From JBCDGZ01 sp038750655 (lineage in GTDB: Bacteria; Bacteroidota; Bacteroidia; Chitinophagales; Saprospiraceae): a stretch of DNA of 64,000 nucleotides. The position numbers were made by a program, and so were the translations under genes. The notes beneath the pieces were generated by a model that saw only the letters and a list, made by a program, of their open reading frames with translations, ran no database searches and was not told where the DNA came from. Shown here one piece after another: positions 62,487-64,000 of this stretch. Each line of letters starts with the position of its first letter. Within the stretch, counting starts at the first letter, position 1. The stretch covers positions 61,632-125,631 of the forward strand of contig JBCDGZ010000004.1 of assembly GCA_038750655.1 (NCBI GenBank), written 5' to 3'.

Positions 62487-64000
62487 CTAATAGTTAATCT
62501 TCTCTAACCGCATATTCAAGGTCCGCACCCACTTCTTCTTCAATCCTTTGCCCTTTTTCTTCTCTGCGATCACCTCAAAGATGGCCACGTAGCCAGGAAT
62601 AGCCGGGAGGATACGCAGCGCCGCGGCATCGCGATTCAATGGGATCTTATCGGTGCTCAGTTCCCCATCAATGTAGCTGACACTACCCAAAGCATAGCCA
62701 TTCTTTTCTCCCTTGACTCGCTCGTAGTCCAAGTAGCCAAATGTAATGATGGATTCATCTTCGTTGTGCTGAGTGAACGCATAATCAAAGGCATTATAAG
62801 CATAAGCGAAATAGGCCAACACTTGTGGACTCATAAAAGCTCCGGGAAGCTCCATTTCTGTTTGCCCCTTTTCGATTGTTTCCACACTTTCCAAATTGAG
62901 CTGGGCATCCAGGGTAAAGACCATCAGGTCGTCGATTACGAATTTTGAGAAGGTAGTTGGACCTGCACCGCTAGTCCCTACATTGCCGCCCGTAGCGCCA
63001 GCGAGTGCGCCCGCAGCAAGGCCGCTGAGGATACCGCCAGCTATCTTACCCCCGTCCACTTTTTTACTGTACTGCTCTCCCACAACGAGTATCTTCCCGT
63101 CCGCTGTACGGACAATATTGTGGAAGGCCAGGTACTCGGAGTTTTTCATCTTTCCGTTCTTATTCATCTTGATGAATTGGCTGACATCCTCTTCCCAGGA
63201 AATGTATCGTTGAGATTTGACGTTCCCTTTAAAGTCCAGCGAATAGGCGAATAGTCCTTGGCTCTTGGCCTTGAAGGTCTTTGCACCTTCTTTGTAGAAC
63301 ATACCGAAAATGATGATTTCTTCTTGGATTTCGTCGATAAATCCATTGACGATCTGTATGGGTTTTTCTGGTTCAAAGTCGACTTCAAAAATTTTATCTC
63401 CCGTTGCTACATCCAGGGCCAACAAGGCCGAGTTGACGTTTTTTCCAAAACCATTCTTAGCTTTAGAAACATTGACCAGGATCATCTCTTCGTTGGCCGT
63501 GATATGGTTGGTGAAATGGATAATATCGGCATTCTTATCCGACCTGTATTTCCATGATTTTTCGCGGCTACCACCCAGAAAATCAATGATATAGCCCCAT
63601 TTTTTATTTTTGACAGCAGCGTACTGTACAAATCCTTTTCTGGGTACTGCAAATAAGGCCCCATCGTGCGAGTCGCCCTTTTTTCCTTGTAGAAAAAGCG
63701 GGGGTGCATAGGTCTTTTTATCCAATTTGCGAGAGCCGCCTTTGGCCCGTTCACCGTTCAGGTCATAGGCTTTAAAAGTATATTTTTTCTCCTTAAAATC
63801 GTGGAACTTCAACATAATCAAGCTATCGTTGAAGGCCGCGTCTGCTAGGTAAACATTCTTACTGTTGCGCATTCTTTTGCGAGAAACCTCTTCTAGATTT
63901 TCGTCCAGAATTTGCAGCATATAGGTGCGCATTTCTTTGTCGATCTTATCCACTTCATAGAATAGATAATAGCCACTGATATTGTTACCGTTCATGATAG
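62487..64000 (-). CDS. Hypothetical protein (5' end outside window)
   Basis: At least 504 codons; the frame remains open to the window edge and the visible ATG at 63995 falls within apparent domain sequence (GYYLFYEVDKIDKEMRTYMLQILDENLEEVSRKRM), so the true start probably lies outside. Beta-rich throughout with repeated strand pairs, suggesting a propeller-like fold. A Gly/Ala-rich stretch (GGKIAGGILSGLAAGALAGATGGNVG, about 320-345 of the visible part) looks like a membrane-active or linker segment. No known family is recognised with certainty. It converges on the TerD-like gene with a shared terminator. Confidence 0.8.
   Translation of the reverse strand, partial: IMNGNNISGYYLFYEVDKIDKEMRTYMLQILDENLEEVSRKRMRNSKNVYLADAAFNDSLIMLKFHDFKEKKYTFKAYDLNGERAKGGSRKLDKKTYAPPLFLQGKKGDSHDGALFAVPRKGFVQYAAVKNKKWGYIIDFLGGSREKSWKYRSDKNADIIHFTNHITANEEMILVNVSKAKNGFGKNVNSALLALDVATGDKIFEVDFEPEKPIQIVNGFIDEIQEEIIIFGMFYKEGAKTFKAKSQGLFAYSLDFKGNVKSQRYISWEEDVSQFIKMNKNGKMKNSEYLAFHNIVRTADGKILVVGEQYSKKVDGGKIAGGILSGLAAGALAGATGGNVGTSGAGPTTFSKFVIDDLMVFTLDAQLNLESVETIEKGQTEMELPGAFMSPQVLAYFAYAYNAFDYAFTQHNEDESIITFGYLDYERVKGEKNGYALGSVSYIDGELSTDKIPLNRDAAALRILPAIPGYVAIFEVIAEKKKGKGLKKKWVRTLNMRLEKINY

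Noticed and set aside
1..64000. tRNA, rRNA, prophage or intact insertion sequence
   Set aside because: No tRNA cloverleaf, rRNA sequence, transposase, integrase or phage structural motif was seen on either strand.

Overview
The window reads as chromosome of a Bacteroidota bacterium, most likely Saprospiria/Saprospiraceae (Lewinella- or Haliscomenobacter-like). The support is a type IX secretion sorting domain, several gliding-motility-type C-terminal domains (VYIPNxFSPNGDGxNDxW), a PorP/SprF-family protein, TonB receptors with carboxypeptidase-like N-terminal domains, SprB repeats and very few visible Shine-Dalgarno sequences. The lineage is inferred from protein families, not from a marker gene. 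No rRNA, tRNA, CRISPR array or intact insertion sequence was seen.

Left part (1-15.1 kb): a bidirectional nonribosomal peptide locus that runs off the left edge. Leftward lie a TonB receptor, an acyl-CoA-dehydrogenase-like enzyme, a free-standing adenylation enzyme, a free carrier protein and a condensation protein. The dehydrogenase/adenylation/carrier trio resembles the prolyl-carrier oxidation cassette of pyrrole biosynthesis (PltE/PltF/PltL type). Rightward lie an ABC exporter, a HupE/UreJ-like membrane protein and a six-domain NRPS (C-A-T-C-T-TE). Its second module has no adenylation domain, and its thioesterase has Cys in place of the nucleophilic Ser. GATAAT hexamers sit between the divergent arms, so a metal-regulated peptide (perhaps a metallophore) is a reasonable but unproven reading. 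A palindromic intergenic repeat directly precedes the NRPS start.

15.1-24.1 kb, all leftward: a cupin anti-sigma/ECF sigma pair, then a PHP tyrosine phosphatase with a second anti-sigma/ECF sigma pair, a repeat-rich spacer containing a duplicated 3' end of an OmpA-family lipoprotein gene, that gene, an MscS channel, and an operon of DUF4956 membrane protein, HlyD-like adaptor and TolC-like protein.

24.7-33.7 kb: a secreted C25/caspase-fold-like protein with a T9SS tail, then a polyhydroxyalkanoate region: reductase, thiolase, phasin, PhaE (with an added helix-hairpin-helix domain), class III PhaC and a second reductase. 33.8-43.8 kb: a helical hypothetical protein, an alpha/beta hydrolase, and an apparent uptake-and-activation operon (TonB receptor, sodium symporter, unusual KAS III-like enzyme, acyl-CoA ligase).

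43.2-64 kb: a lipoprotein, a small outer-membrane protein, a three-gene module (secreted caspase-fold protein, anti-sigma-like membrane protein, sigma-like protein), a PorP/SprF protein with large surface proteins carrying LRR, lectin, PKD or SprB domains, a TerD-like protein and a partial hypothetical protein. Several secreted proteins change base composition sharply within the gene, suggesting domain shuffling.
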